From the NCBI RefSeq assembly GCF_023276435.1, contig NZ_JALLPO010000012.1:148589-212588 (forward strand): a DNA stretch of 64,000 nt, written 5' to 3'. The translations under genes and the position numbers were made by a program. The notes beneath the pieces are model-generated. The model had not been told where the DNA came from. It saw nothing but the letters and a program-made list of their open reading frames with translations, and searched no databases. This document shows positions 52,867 through 63,690 of the stretch, in pieces (the first letter of the stretch is position 1; the number at the start of each line of letters is the position of its first letter). This DNA is from Sphaerisporangium perillae. Lineage in GTDB: Bacteria > Actinomycetota > Actinomycetes > Streptosporangiales > Streptosporangiaceae.

Positions 52867-53403
52867 GTGGCCAAGCAGCCACCGATTCCCTACGACTACC
52901 TGCCCGAGGTCCCCTCCCTGACCGTGGAGAGCGACGACGTCAGCGACGGCCGGCGCCTCTCCGACGAGCACGTGTTCAACGGCTGGGGCATGACAGGGCA
53001 GAACCTCTCGCCGCACCTGCGCTGGTCGGGCGCGCCCGAGGGCACCAGAAGCTACGCCGTGACGTGCTACGACCCCGACGCGCCCACCGGCAGCGGCTTT
53101 TGGCACTGGCTCCTGTTCGACATCCCCGCCGACGTGACCGAGCTGCCCAAGGGCGCCGGGACGGCTGAGAAGAAGGGCCTTCCCGAGGGCGCCGTCCACG
53201 GCCGCAACGACTACGGCACGCGCGAGTACGGCGGGGCCGCGCCGCCTCCGGGCACCCCGCACCGCTACCTGTTCGCCGTGCACGCCCTCGGCGTGGAGAA
53301 GCTCGGCGTGGACGGGGGTGACGCCTCGGCGGCCGTCGTCGGCTTCAACATCGTCGCGAACACGCTCGCCCGCGGCTACATCGCCCCGGTCTACGGCACC
53401 TGA
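52867..53403 (+). CDS. YbhB/YbcL-family PEBP-like protein
   Basis: 178 aa from GTG 52867, with GGAGG 7 nt upstream. Phosphatidylethanolamine-binding fold: [40 protein letters not shown] with the anion-pocket Asp/Pro/His residues, [20 protein letters not shown] and [15 protein letters not shown]. Known relatives bind phosphorylated ligands; physiological role in bacteria is unclear. Monocistronic, after the exporter terminator. Confidence 0.93.
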   Translation: MAKQPPIPYDYLPEVPSLTVESDDVSDGRRLSDEHVFNGWGMTGQNLSPHLRWSGAPEGTRSYAVTCYDPDAPTGSGFWHWLLFDIPADVTELPKGAGTAEKKGLPEGAVHGRNDYGTREYGGAAPPPGTPHRYLFAVHALGVEKLGVDGGDASAAVVGFNIVANTLARGYIAPVYGT

Positions 53404-53562
53404 GAGCCGGCGGCGCACGGACGGACGAGACGGCGCACGCAGACGGACGGATGAGACGGCGCGCGACAGGCGAGACCCGAGATGCGCCGGCGGCTAGACC
53501 GTACAGAAGTCCGGACACGCGGCCGGAATCTGCTGACACTGCCCGCGGGATTCCACTATGAT

Positions 53563-53578
53563 TCGAACGAAGATTCGA
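53563..53578 (+). promoter_or_regulatory. SOS (LexA) box
   Basis: TCGAAC-GAAG-ATTCGA matches 11 of 12 arm positions of the actinobacterial LexA consensus TCGAAC-N4-GTTCGA. It lies 16 bp upstream of the start of a truncated DUF222-like gene. Confidence 0.72.
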
Positions 53579-53594
53579 TCTGAGGGATACCGTG

Positions 53595-53774
53595 ATGGAG
53601 TGGGGGTGCGGGGTGCGAGAGCTGGCGAACGCGATCGATAACCTGTCCGCCGAGGACCCGTCGGACATTCCACGTGGCCTGCTCGCCGAGCAGCTCATCG
53701 AGCTGCACTGGCAGATGGCCCGCTTGCAGGCCCAGATCGCCCGCCGCACCTACGTGCGCGCTCCGGGCGCCTGA
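53595..53774 (+). pseudogene. DUF222/13E12-type N-terminal stub
   Basis: 59 codons from ATG 53595 (GAGGGA 7 nt upstream; GTG 53592 is an alternative). VRELANAIDNLSAEDPSDIP then RGLLAEQLIELHWQMARLQA resembles the first helices of DUF222 HNH-endonuclease (REP13E12-type) proteins, which are several hundred residues long. The stop at 53774 cuts it before the HNH domain, and no remainder is found in the next 100 bp. The intact SOS box and ribosome-binding site indicate that the promoter survived the truncation. It could alternatively be a domesticated short protein. Confidence 0.55.
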
Positions 53775-53864
53775 CATCCGAGGCCGAGGGCCGGCGCCCG
53801 ACGCCTCACACCCGAGTTCGTCGACCGAGTCCCACCCGTCCCGTCGCTCACCCGTTCGAACAAA

Positions 53865-53907
53865 ACAGGCCGACCGGCGCCCCATCCCGGGGCACCGGCC
53901 GGCCTGT
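53865..53907. terminator. Bidirectional hairpin before the KamA-family gene
   Basis: ACAGGCCG-CCGG-CCCC pairs with GGGG-CCGG-CGGCCTGT allowing two small bulges. It lies 14 bp beyond the stop of the minus-strand radical-SAM gene. Confidence 0.65.
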
Positions 53908-53920
53908 CCAGCACGCTCGG

Positions 53921-55249
53921 TCAGCGGAGCGGCAGCGCCTCGCCGTTCCGCACCACGGGGTCGAACGGGAAGCTGTCGGCGAAGGCCGGGCGAAGGCCGT
54001 TGAGCCAGACCGCCTCCGGGTCGTAGTGCGCGAAGAACGGCCGCCCGACCAGGTCGGGATCGCGGGCCTGGATCAGGTGCAGCACGAAGACCCGCAGGCC
54101 GGCCACCTCGGCGATCCCGTCGACGCAGACCTTTCCCGGTGTCGAGGACATGGACGGGCCCCGCACCGTGCGGCACAGCCCGGACACGCCCGCGTAGGCG
54201 TCCCGGAAGATCTCGTACGCCCGGGCCAGCGGCACGGCGAAGTAATCCTGCGGCCCGGTGTCCCGCTCGACGAACATGTAGTACGGCACCATGCCGAGCG
54301 CGTGCTGGGTCCGCCACATCTCCGCCCAGGTGTCCGCGTCGTCGTTGATGGTGCGGATCAGCGGCGCCTGGGTGCGGATCACCGCGCCGGTGTCCCTGAT
54401 CGCCCGCACGGCGGTCTCGACGAGCTCCGACTCCATCTCCCTCGGATGGGAGAAATGCGCCATGAAGGCGAGGTTCTTGCCCGACTCCACGACCGAGGAG
54501 AACAGGCGCAGCGTGTCGGCCGCGTCGGGGTCGGTCGCGAAACGCCCCGGCCAGTACGCCAGCGACTTGGTGCCGATGCGGATCGACTCCAGCTGTTCCA
54601 GAGCGAGCAGCGGCTCGACGTACCGCCGGAGCACCGCCGCGCTCATGATCATCGGGTCGCCACCCGTGAAGAGCACGCTCGTGACCTCGGGATGCTCCAG
54701 GAGGTACCGGACCAGCCCATCGGCGTCGTCCGAGGCCATCTTCAGGTCCGGATCGCCGACGAACTGCGCCCAGCGGAAGCAGTAGGTGCAGTACGCGTGA
54801 CAGGTCTGCCCCTGTTTAGGGAAGAACAGCACGGTCTCCGGATACTTGTGCTGCATGCCGGGCACCGGTTCGCTGCCCTTCCGCGGGATGTTCAGCTCCA
54901 TCTGCCCGGCCGGATGCGGGTTGAGCCGCATCCGTACGGCGTGCGCGGCCGCCTGGATCTCGCCCGGGGTCGCTTCGCCCCGCAGTAAATCGGCGATACG
55001 GGACACGTCAGCGGCGGGAAGCATGTCCTCCTGCGGGAACACCAGCCGGTAAATCGGGTCATCGGGGATGTCGGACCAGTCGATCAGCTCGTCGACGACG
55101 TAGGCGTTGGTCCTGAACGGCAGCACGGTCGCCACCGCCCGGACGCGCAACCGCGTCTCCGCGTCGAAGTCGGCCCTCTTCAGCAGGTCGTCCAGATGTT
55201 TGGCCGTGTAGGCCCGGAACCCTCGTGTACCGGTCTGTGTCAGGGTCAC
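53921..55249 (-). CDS. KamA-family radical SAM protein (lysine 2,3-aminomutase-like)
   Basis: 442 aa from ATG 55249. Radical-SAM cluster motif C150-C154-C157 in TCHAYCTYCFRW, GGDP SAM-binding block in VLFTGGDPMIMS, and MRLNPHPAGQMELNIPRKGS and HKYPETVLFF segments of the KamA family. Known members move the amino group of lysine (or the EF-P lysine) using PLP and SAM; the PLP lysine motif is not clear to me, and no efp or genX-like gene is adjacent. Substrate unassigned. Divergent from DUF1707 across 170 bp. Confidence 0.9.
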   Translation of the reverse strand: MTLTQTGTRGFRAYTAKHLDDLLKRADFDAETRLRVRAVATVLPFRTNAYVVDELIDWSDIPDDPIYRLVFPQEDMLPAADVSRIADLLRGEATPGEIQAAAHAVRMRLNPHPAGQMELNIPRKGSEPVPGMQHKYPETVLFFPKQGQTCHAYCTYCFRWAQFVGDPDLKMASDDADGLVRYLLEHPEVTSVLFTGGDPMIMSAAVLRRYVEPLLALEQLESIRIGTKSLAYWPGRFATDPDAADTLRLFSSVVESGKNLAFMAHFSHPREMESELVETAVRAIRDTGAVIRTQAPLIRTINDDADTWAEMWRTQHALGMVPYYMFVERDTGPQDYFAVPLARAYEIFRDAYAGVSGLCRTVRGPSMSSTPGKVCVDGIAEVAGLRVFVLHLIQARDPDLVGRPFFAHYDPEAVWLNGLRPAFADSFPFDPVVRNGEALPLR

Positions 55250-55422
55250 TCGAGATTTTTCCTCTCTTTGGGCTCTCAGGTAAACCTGATGCCTGTGTTG
55301 CGCGTCTGGTGCTTTCCTCTACGGACGCGCCAGCCCGGCGAGTCGGTTCCGTACGACCGAAAAGCCTCCGTAAAACCTTCCGGATATCGCGACATATCTT
55401 GAGTTGGGTTAGGCTGTGCGGC

Positions 55423-56025
55423 GTGACCTCACTTACGCCATTCGAGTCAGGCGACACCGCACAGCGCGCCTCGGACGCCGACCGCGACCGGGTCGCCGCC
55501 GTCCTCGGCGAGGCACTGGCCACCGGCCGTCTCACCAGCGTCGAGCACGCCGACCGGCTGGAGGCCGCCTACACGGCCGTCACCATCGGCGACCTGGTCC
55601 CCCTCACCCGCGACCTGCCCGACGTCGCCAGAACGCCCTCGCCGGGGTTCAGCGCCGAGCAGCAACAGGTCACGGCGGTCTTCAGCAAGGTCATCCGCGG
55701 CGGCCGGTGGGTCGCCGGGCGCCACACCGAGCTGCGCTCGACCTTCGGGGCGCTGATCATCGACCTGAGCGACGCCGTGCTCCCCGGCCGCGAGATCACC
55801 CTTGAGCTCAACTCGTTCTGCGGCAAGCTGATCGTGCGCGTTCCCGGCAACGCGCGGGTCATCGACGAGGGCAGCGCGCTGTTCTCCAAGCGCCACGTCT
55901 CCGGCGGCGAGGAAGGCGGCGACCCCAACGGCCCGCTCATCCGGGTGACCGGCCGCGCGATGTTCGGCAAGGTCGTGGTCTCGCGCGGAGCCGCCGACTG
56001 GCACTGGCCCTGGCAGGGGCGCTGA
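55423..56025 (+). CDS. DUF1707 (SHOCT-like) domain protein
   Basis: 200 aa from GTG 55423. The N-terminal DUF1707 domain reads RASDADRDRVAAVLGEALAT then GRLTSVEHADRLEAAYTAVT, a helical module found at the start of many actinobacterial membrane or regulatory proteins. The C-terminal half is a beta-rich cell-wall-type domain (TFGALIIDLSDAVLPGREIT; VVSRGAADWHWPWQGR). A TAGGCT hexamer at 55410-55415 sits 7 bp from the GTG, so the mRNA may be leaderless. Function unknown. Confidence 0.87.
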   Translation: MTSLTPFESGDTAQRASDADRDRVAAVLGEALATGRLTSVEHADRLEAAYTAVTIGDLVPLTRDLPDVARTPSPGFSAEQQQVTAVFSKVIRGGRWVAGRHTELRSTFGALIIDLSDAVLPGREITLELNSFCGKLIVRVPGNARVIDEGSALFSKRHVSGGEEGGDPNGPLIRVTGRAMFGKVVVSRGAADWHWPWQGR

Positions 56026-56130
56026 TCACCGGTTTCGTCCCCCTGGCGGGCGGGGCACCCTCACGCGCACACCACCCCACCCGGCCACCTACGATGCGGG
56101 ACACACACTCATTCCGCACGAGGTGACCGC

Positions 56131-57150
56131 TTGGACGGCATTCCGCCGATAGCCCTTGACGCCATGGGAGGCGACAACGCCCCTGGCGAGATCGTGGCGG
56201 GCGCCGTACAGGCCGTGCGGGAGCACGGCGTGCCCATCGTCCTCGTCGGCGCGCCACGGACGCTCTCCGAAGCCCTGGCCCAGCACCGCGCCGCCGGCGA
56301 GATCCCCATCGTGCGCGCGGAAGAGGCGCTGACCATGGAGGAGGGCGCGCTCGCCAGCCTGCGCCGGCCCCGTTCGAGCATCGCCGTCGCCTGCCACCTC
56401 GTCCGGCGGGGCGACGTCTCGGCGGTCGTGTCCGCCGGCTCCACGGCCGGCGTGGTCGCCACCGCGAAGCTCAGGCTCCGCGCCCAGCAGGGCGTCCTGC
56501 GGCCGGCGATCGCCGTCCCGCTGCCGACCCGTCCCCACCCCACCGTGCTCCTGGACGCCGGCGCGACCGCCGACGTCAAGCCCGAGACCCTCGTGCAGTT
56601 CGCGCACCTCGGCGTGGCGTACGCCGAGACCGCCCTGAACCTCGTACGGCCGCGCGTCGGGCTCCTCACGATCGGCGGGGAGGCCGAGAAGGGCAACAAG
56701 CTCACCAAGCGCGCCCACGAGCTCCTCTCCGCCACGCCCGGGCTCGAGTTCGCCGGGAACGTCGAAGGCCACCAGCTGCTGAGCGGCGTCGTCGACGTCA
56801 TCGTCACCGACGGCTTCACCGGCAACGTGGCGCTGAAGACGATGGAGGGCGCCGTCCAATACGCCTTCACCGAGCTGCGCGAAGCCCTCGAAGGCGGCCG
56901 GGTCGCAAGGCTCGCGGCGATGCTCCAGCGCGGCCGCTTGCGCGACCTGCGCAAGCGGCTCGACCCCGAGGCGTACGGAGGCGCCGTCCTGCTCGGGCTG
57001 AACGGCACCGTCGTCATCGCGCACGGCTCCTCGACCGCCAAGGGCATCGCCGCGGCCTGCGCCCTCGCCGCCACCCTCGCCCGTCAGGGCACCGTCGCCC
57101 ACATCGCCGAACGCGTCGCGGCCACCCAGAAGTCCCATCGCCTCTGGTGA
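56131..57150 (+). CDS. plsX: Phosphate acyltransferase PlsX
   Basis: 339 aa from TTG 56131, preceded by GAGGTGA; no ATG/GTG lies before the conserved start IALDAMGGDNAPGEIV. Rossmann-like PlsX fold with SAGSTAGVVATAKL, GNVEGHQLLSGVVDVIVTDG and FTGNVALKTMEG. Converts acyl-ACP to acyl-phosphate for phosphatidic-acid synthesis at the membrane. The usual rpmF/fabH/acpP partners are absent; argS follows 69 bp on. It is probably a second plsX copy; check for one in an rpmF cluster. Confidence 0.9.
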   Translation: MDGIPPIALDAMGGDNAPGEIVAGAVQAVREHGVPIVLVGAPRTLSEALAQHRAAGEIPIVRAEEALTMEEGALASLRRPRSSIAVACHLVRRGDVSAVVSAGSTAGVVATAKLRLRAQQGVLRPAIAVPLPTRPHPTVLLDAGATADVKPETLVQFAHLGVAYAETALNLVRPRVGLLTIGGEAEKGNKLTKRAHELLSATPGLEFAGNVEGHQLLSGVVDVIVTDGFTGNVALKTMEGAVQYAFTELREALEGGRVARLAAMLQRGRLRDLRKRLDPEAYGGAVLLGLNGTVVIAHGSSTAKGIAAACALAATLARQGTVAHIAERVAATQKSHRLW

Positions 57151-57219
57151 AACGGACCTTGCGGGGTATGGCCGGATAACCATTCTCGGGTGCGGATGAT
57201 CAGCGGATATCCTTGAGGC

Positions 57220-58953
<1,734 letters not shown>

Positions 58954-59111
58954 CGTTCGTTCTGGGCCGATCAAGTTCCTCGCCCTCGTCGGCGTGCCGC
59001 ACCGCACGGGCTCGCCGGAAGAACTAACCTGGGCGCGGTCATGGGAGTGCCCGCCGAACCCTCGCCTCCGGGGGCCTTCCTCACGCCTTCGGGGAGTTGC
59101 CCGCCTTGAGC

Positions 59112-60746
59112 ATGGATCTGACCGCGAACCCCGACGTCCCTGGGGCCGCGGAAGCCGCACACCTACCGCATCACGACGAGGAGGAGCCTCCCTCGGAGTC
59201 CACGCAGGCGCGTTACCACGAGGGAGGGCCTGTTCCAGGGTCAGGGGAGCCGCAGGACCACGGTGACGATCTGCCGGAGCTGCGGCGGTACGCCGAGGCG
59301 TTGTTCACCCATCTCGCGGCCGACGGCACGGTGCTCCCGCCGCCCGCGAACCTGCTGAAGGCGCAGGGGCACTGGCTCGCCCCCGCGATCAAGGCGCTCC
59401 TGCTCATACTGTCGGGCGAGGACGCGCTCGAGCCGCTCGCTCGCGCGGCCCAGCTCGACCAGACCGACACGGCCCTGTTCCTCTGCCTGTCGCTCGCCGT
59501 CAGCGGGCACGGGGACCGCATCCATGCCTCGTGGCTCGGCACCGCCTTCGGCGATCTCTCCACCGACCGTCCCGTCACACCCGGCCAGCGTGCCCTGTGG
59601 ATGGCCGCCGCCCGGGGCGCGTACGGACCGGCCGGCAAGATCTTCGTGCTGCGCAAGCTCGACGCCGCCGCGGTGCCCTCCACCGCCGAACCCGACCGCT
59701 GGCTGAGCGCCCTGGTCCCCGGCGATCCGCCGCCCGCCGCCGCGTCACCCGCGGAGCCCGTGCCGTCACCCGCGGAGCCCGTGCCGTCGTCCGAGGCGGT
59801 GACCTCGTCGGAGGTGGTGCCGTTCTTGTCGGAGGCGGTGCCGTCGTCGTCGGAAGTGGTGCCGTTCTTGTCGGAGGCGGTGCCGTCGTCGGAAGTGGTG
59901 CCGTCGGAGGTGGTGACGCAGGCGCTGGCGGAATCACCGGCGCTGACGGCCCTCCCGGCGCTGGCCGAGGTGCCCGAGCTCGTACGGCCCGTCCAGGCGG
60001 CGGCGCGGCTGTCCCGCCTGCTCGAGCGATGCGCCGAGATCACTTCCACCCGCCCGGCCGCGACTCCCCGTTCCGAACTACCAGGCCCCTGGCCGGACAC
60101 CGAGCCCCTGACCGTGCTGCGATCGCTCATCGGGTCCGAAGAGCCCGGCCCGCTGTGCTCGCTGACGGGACACCTGCTGGAAGACGTCCAGTCCGGCTCC
60201 GACTCGCATCTCGCCGCGATCGCCTTCCATGTCGCCGCGCCCGTCGTACGGGCCGCCGCCGAGGATCTCGTGCAGGGAACCCGGATATCGCCGCCCGATG
60301 AGATCACCGTGCCGATCCTCGGGCACGACATCATCCTGCGTCCGGAAGGGGCAGACGAGGCGTCGCTGGCCGCCGCGGAGGCGCGGATCCGGGCCGAGGG
60401 AGCGGCCCGCCTGTCCGGGCGCTGGCTCGCGTACGCGCCGGCGCTGCTGCCCATGGTGGCGGTGGTGCTCGCGTTCACGGTCTCCGAGCTGTTCGCCGTC
60501 GCCGGGCTGGTCCTCGGCGGGATCGCCGGGTACCTGCTGTGGCGCCGTAGCGTCCGCGAGCAGGCGGAGGCGCGCAGAGTCGAGGCCGAGGTCGCGCAAC
60601 TGCGGGACCAGGCGGAGGCCGCGGTGTGGGCGTTACACGACTACGCGCGCGAGGCCGCCGAGCGCGCCGAGACCGCGGCCGAGAACCTCACCGCCCTCAC
60701 CCGCCTGCTACGCCGGGGCCCCGCGGTCGCCGAGCCCCGCCCCTAG
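59112..60746 (+). CDS. Hypothetical protein with internal Ser/Glu/Val repeats, C-terminal TM pair and coiled coil
   Basis: About 544 aa from ATG 59112. Parts: acidic disordered head (1-50); helical domain (about 50-205, LLKAQGHWLAPAIKALLLI); a low-complexity linker repeating SSEVVPFLSEAVPS; a second helical domain (LIGSEEPGPLCSLTGHLLED); two close hydrophobic helices (LAYAPALLPMVAVVLAFTVS and AVAGLVLGGIAGYLLW); and a 60-residue coiled coil with Ala/Glu/Arg heptads at the C-terminus. Reads as a membrane-tethered scaffold. No family recognised. The first helical domain sits oddly N-terminal to the linker repeats. Confidence 0.72.
   Translation: MDLTANPDVPGAAEAAHLPHHDEEEPPSESTQARYHEGGPVPGSGEPQDHGDDLPELRRYAEALFTHLAADGTVLPPPANLLKAQGHWLAPAIKALLLILSGEDALEPLARAAQLDQTDTALFLCLSLAVSGHGDRIHASWLGTAFGDLSTDRPVTPGQRALWMAAARGAYGPAGKIFVLRKLDAAAVPSTAEPDRWLSALVPGDPPPAAASPAEPVPSPAEPVPSSEAVTSSEVVPFLSEAVPSSSEVVPFLSEAVPSSEVVPSEVVTQALAESPALTALPALAEVPELVRPVQAAARLSRLLERCAEITSTRPAATPRSELPGPWPDTEPLTVLRSLIGSEEPGPLCSLTGHLLEDVQSGSDSHLAAIAFHVAAPVVRAAAEDLVQGTRISPPDEITVPILGHDIILRPEGADEASLAAAEARIRAEGAARLSGRWLAYAPALLPMVAVVLAFTVSELFAVAGLVLGGIAGYLLWRRSVREQAEARRVEAEVAQLRDQAEAAVWALHDYAREAAERAETAAENLTALTRLLRRGPAVAEPRP
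59745..59920. repeat. In-frame tandem repeats in the hypothetical gene
   Basis: Units of about 39-45 bp reading GTGCCGTTCTTGTCGGAGG then CGGTGCCGTCGTC recur, following two copies of TCACCCGCGGAGCCCGTGCC. All keep the reading frame, giving repeated Glu/Val/Pro/Ser residues. Confidence 0.8.
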
Positions 60747-60843
60747 CCGAACCCCCGAAGCCGGACGCGAAGCGGCCTCCCGTAGCGGACAGCCCGCAGC
60801 GCGCGCGGAGTATGTACGGCGCGCGCGAACCTGTGCACGAGCC

Positions 60844-62118
60844 TCAGCCTGCGTGCGACGCTCTGCGTGCGCGCAGCGTGCGGGAGGCCAGGAGCACGGC
60901 CAGCACGCCGTGCATGAACAGCACCAGGAACGCCCGCGTCTGTGGGGTCGCGAGCCCAGGCACTTCTATGCCGGGGACCTGCGGGGCCAGAGCGATGGAG
61001 AACCACGGGGAGCGTGCCACCGAGCCCGGGTCGACGGCGGTGGCCGCGAGCGGCAGCAGGACGAGCAGCGAATAGTGCCCGAACGCCGGCGTGCACACCA
61101 GGAACACCGTGATCATGATCATGCAGCCGGTCTCCACCGGCCGCGACTCAGTGGGGTCGGGCAGGCGCCAGCGCCACCAGGCCAGCGTGAACCCGGTGAC
61201 CGCCACCACGGCCCGGGCCGCCAGCGTGACGCCGTCCCCGGCCCCGAGCCGGGGAAGGATCGACGCCAGCGAGGCGTCGTACGGTCTGGCGTACTCGTCC
61301 TGCCCCTGCAGCAGGAACGGCAGCGTCTCCGACAGGAACCGGCCCGGCTCGGCGGTGAACGGCAGGGACAGCAGGACGAGGACCCCGGGGACCACGACAA
61401 GGGTGACCACCGCCCGCCGCCGCCCGGCGAACAGGAACAGCAGGGCGAGCGGAACCAGCATGGGTTTGAGCGCGATCGACACCCCTGCGACCGCCGCGGC
61501 GGCCACCCAGCGATTCCTGGCGCAGAGCAGCAGGACGGCGGGCAGCGCGACGACCGCCACCGCACTCCAGTTCCCCAGGATCAGCAGGCTGCGGTAGCCG
61601 AAGAGCAGGGGGATGCCGACCATCCCGAGGACCCCCAGCCGGCTGTCCAGCCGCGTGCCGCCAACCCGCAGGGCCAGCCACCAGCCCGCCAGCGTCAGCA
61701 ACGACAGGACGAAGGGCAGGACCCGCCGGATCGTGAGGTCGTCCAGCCACGCCTCCGCCAGTGCCGCCACCGCGCTGCTGGGCAGGTAGAGGAAGCGCTC
61801 GTCGGCGTACGGCGACCGGCCGCTCAGGAGGGCTCTGGCGGCCTGCACGACGTCCCCGTTGTCCTGCAGGACGCTGCCCCTGCGGACCACCGCGGCTGCG
61901 GGAAGGATGACCACCACGGCCGCGGCGATCCGCGCGGGCAAGGACGCCCGGCCCGTCAACCACGCGGTGAAGCCGTGGTCCGGGCCTTGCGGCCGAGCGC
62001 CGTCCGGTCCGGCGGGGGAGCCTGGGCCGTGGTGGTCAGGTGGTCGTGATCTCGACGTCGGCAGGGGCAAGCAGGAACACCTTGTCGGCGATCCGCTCAA
62101 TGCGTCCCTCGCAGCCAT
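60844..62118 (-). CDS. GT87-like polytopic glycosyltransferase
   Basis: Up to 424 aa; the ATG at 62118 would overlap sepF by about 80 bp, so the start is probably later (in-frame TTG codons near 61960-61990). About ten hydrophobic helices; the first loop ALLSGRSPYADERFLYLPSS and following region match the DUF2029/GT87 family, polyprenyl-phosphate-mannose-dependent membrane mannosyltransferases of actinobacteria. The extracytoplasmic Asp (QDNGDVVQAARAL) is the expected catalytic-base position. Acceptor unknown. Same strand as sepF, possibly cotranscribed. Confidence 0.75.
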   Translation of the reverse strand: MAARDALSGSPTRCSCLPLPTSRSRPPDHHGPGSPAGPDGARPQGPDHGFTAWLTGRASLPARIAAAVVVILPAAAVVRRGSVLQDNGDVVQAARALLSGRSPYADERFLYLPSSAVAALAEAWLDDLTIRRVLPFVLSLLTLAGWWLALRVGGTRLDSRLGVLGMVGIPLLFGYRSLLILGNWSAVAVVALPAVLLLCARNRWVAAAAVAGVSIALKPMLVPLALLFLFAGRRRAVVTLVVVPGVLVLLSLPFTAEPGRFLSETLPFLLQGQDEYARPYDASLASILPRLGAGDGVTLAARAVVAVTGFTLAWWRWRLPDPTESRPVETGCMIMITVFLVCTPAFGHYSLLVLLPLAATAVDPGSVARSPWFSIALAPQVPGIEVPGLATPQTRAFLVLFMHGVLAVLLASRTLRARRASHAG

Positions 62119-62416
62119 ACGTCAACCCGGCAGCGAAATCGACCATCCGGGTCGCGTCGGCCATGGACATCCCCGCGACGTCCATGATGACCGCCTGGCC
62201 CTCCCTGAAGTGCTGCCCAACGGTAAGCGCGTCGGAATACTTCCGCGGACGGATCATGATGATCCGCGCGGGATCCCCACCCGACCCCCAGCGCCTGGCG
62301 GCCCGTTCCGACGCGGGCATCCACTCATCCTCGTACTCGTCATACTCGTAGGGCTCGTCGTACTGATCCCCATCGCCCAGGCCAAGGTAGCTCACCACCC
62401 TGCGCACTGCCCCCAT
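62036..62416 (-). CDS. sepF: Cell-division protein SepF (stand-alone paralogue)
   Basis: 126 aa from ATG 62416 with AAAGGA about 8 nt upstream. Acidic Tyr/Glu/Asp head, then the SepF core RIIMIRPRKYSDALTVGQHF, REGQAVIMDVAGMSMADATR, MVDFAAGLTYGCEGRIERI, ADKVFLLAPADVEI. SepF polymers anchor FtsZ to the membrane in actinobacteria lacking FtsA. The N-terminus MGAVRRVVSYLGL is the membrane-targeting amphipathic helix. No dcw-cluster genes are near, so this is likely a second copy besides the ftsZ-linked one. Confidence 0.9.
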   Translation of the reverse strand: MGAVRRVVSYLGLGDGDQYDEPYEYDEYEDEWMPASERAARRWGSGGDPARIIMIRPRKYSDALTVGQHFREGQAVIMDVAGMSMADATRMVDFAAGLTYGCEGRIERIADKVFLLAPADVEITTT

Positions 62417-62581
62417 CGGCTGTCCTTTCCGCGAGAACCGGCCACATTCGCCGTGCCCCGACACAAATGACCGTAACCGACGTGCCGCCTGAGGCGGCGC
62501 GACACGCCCATGTGCTTTTGATTTTGCCCGGCTTTCGCTGCCGTTTCGACCGGTTATCTGGGGGTGGATAGGATCGAGAGC

Positions 62582-63379
62582 ATGCGTATCTTCACCGTCG
62601 ATTCGTTCACCGATCAGCCCTTCAAGGGTAACCCGGCGGCGGTCTGCCTGCTGGACTCTGGGAGATCCGACGAGTGGATGCAGGCCCTGGCCAGCGAGAT
62701 GCGGCACTCCGAGACGGCCTTCCTCCTGGCCCAGGACGGCGGCCGGCCGAGCTCTCTGCGGTGGTTCACACCGGCGGTCGAGGTGGCATTGTGCGGTCAC
62801 GCCACCCTCGCGACGGCCCACGTCCTGTATTCGACCGGAGCCGCCTCAGGGCCGATCGAGTTTTCCACGAAGAGTGGAATCCTGACCACCAATCAGCTTG
62901 ATCACGGCCGTATTTCGATGGATTTTCCGGCGTACATGCCGACCCAGATTTCTCCTCCCGAGGCCCTCGTCAAGGCGCTCGGCGTGCCCGTCACCTGGGT
63001 CGGGATGGGGCGCATGGACATCCTGGTCGAGGTGGAGTCCGAGCAGGTCGTCCGCACTCTGGCCCCGGACATCGACGCTCTGACGGCCCTGGACGCCCGT
63101 GCCGTCTGCGTCACAGCCCGTGCGTCGGCCCCTTCGGGCGACGTCGACTACGTCTCCCGGTTCTTCGCGCCGAACGCCGGCGTTCCGGAGGACCCGGTGA
63201 CCGGGTCGGCTCACTGCATGCTCGGCCCCTACTGGTCGGCGAAGCTCGGCGAGAACGCACTCGTCGGCGCTCAGGTGTCCCAGCGCGGCGGAATCGTGCA
63301 CACCAGGGTGGGCGACGACGACCGGGTGGAGATCAGCGGCACCGCCATCACCATCTGGTCCGGCGACCTCCACGTCTGA
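62582..63379 (+). CDS. PhzF-family isomerase
   Basis: 265 aa from ATG 62582 (GAGAG upstream; TAGGAT at 62569-62574 could be a -10 box for a near-leaderless transcript). MRIFTVDSFTDQPFKGNPAA, catalytic E44 in RHSETAFLL, LCGHATLAT and VPEDPVTGSAHCML are the diagnostic PhzF blocks. Shorter and only distantly similar to the PhzF at 27848. Reaction unknown. Converges on the rRNA operon, with a strong hairpin between. Confidence 0.92.
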   Translation: MRIFTVDSFTDQPFKGNPAAVCLLDSGRSDEWMQALASEMRHSETAFLLAQDGGRPSSLRWFTPAVEVALCGHATLATAHVLYSTGAASGPIEFSTKSGILTTNQLDHGRISMDFPAYMPTQISPPEALVKALGVPVTWVGMGRMDILVEVESEQVVRTLAPDIDALTALDARAVCVTARASAPSGDVDYVSRFFAPNAGVPEDPVTGSAHCMLGPYWSAKLGENALVGAQVSQRGGIVHTRVGDDDRVEISGTAITIWSGDLHV

Positions 63380-63383
63380 CGAA

Positions 63384-63412
63384 CCCCTGCCCCTTCCCGG
63401 CAGGGGCAGGGG
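63384..63412 (+). terminator. Terminator of the phzF gene
   Basis: A perfect 10-bp stem CCCCTGCCCC / GGGGCAGGGG with a 9-nt loop begins 5 bp after the stop codon. A related CCCCGG...GGCAGGG sequence follows at about 63433, suggesting a decayed duplicate. Confidence 0.75.
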
Positions 63413-63522
63413 TCGAAGTCTGACGAACCCCGGCCTTTCCCCGGCAGGGCGTGGTCAGGTCGAAGGTGTCCTGAGCAGCACGGGTCGAACGTGGCCCTGG
63501 AACGAACCGGCCCTGGAACGCA

Positions 63523-63552
63523 GGAAAGCCACCCACAACGTGGATGGCTTCC
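63523..63552 (-). terminator. rRNA operon terminator
   Basis: GGAAAGCCACCCAC pairs with GTGGATGGCTTCC (one bulged A and one mismatch) about 20 bp beyond the 3' end of 5S rRNA on the minus strand. Confidence 0.7.
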
Positions 63553-63572
63553 CTGATGATGCATTAAATTTT

Positions 63573-63690
63573 GTCCGGCGGTGTCCTACTCTCCCACACC
63601 GTCCCCGGTGCAGTACCATCGGCGCTGGAAAGCTTAACTTCCGGGTTCGGAATGTAACCGGGTGTTTCCCTTCCGCTATGACCGCCGTAA
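63573..63690 (-). rRNA. rrf: 5S ribosomal RNA
   Basis: About 118 nt on the minus strand: 5' TTACGGCGGTCATAGCGG, the central CCGAACCCGGAAGTTAAG segment, and 3' GTGGGAGAGTAGGACACCGC, all universally conserved 5S landmarks. Ends are estimated to within a few bases. Confidence 0.95.
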
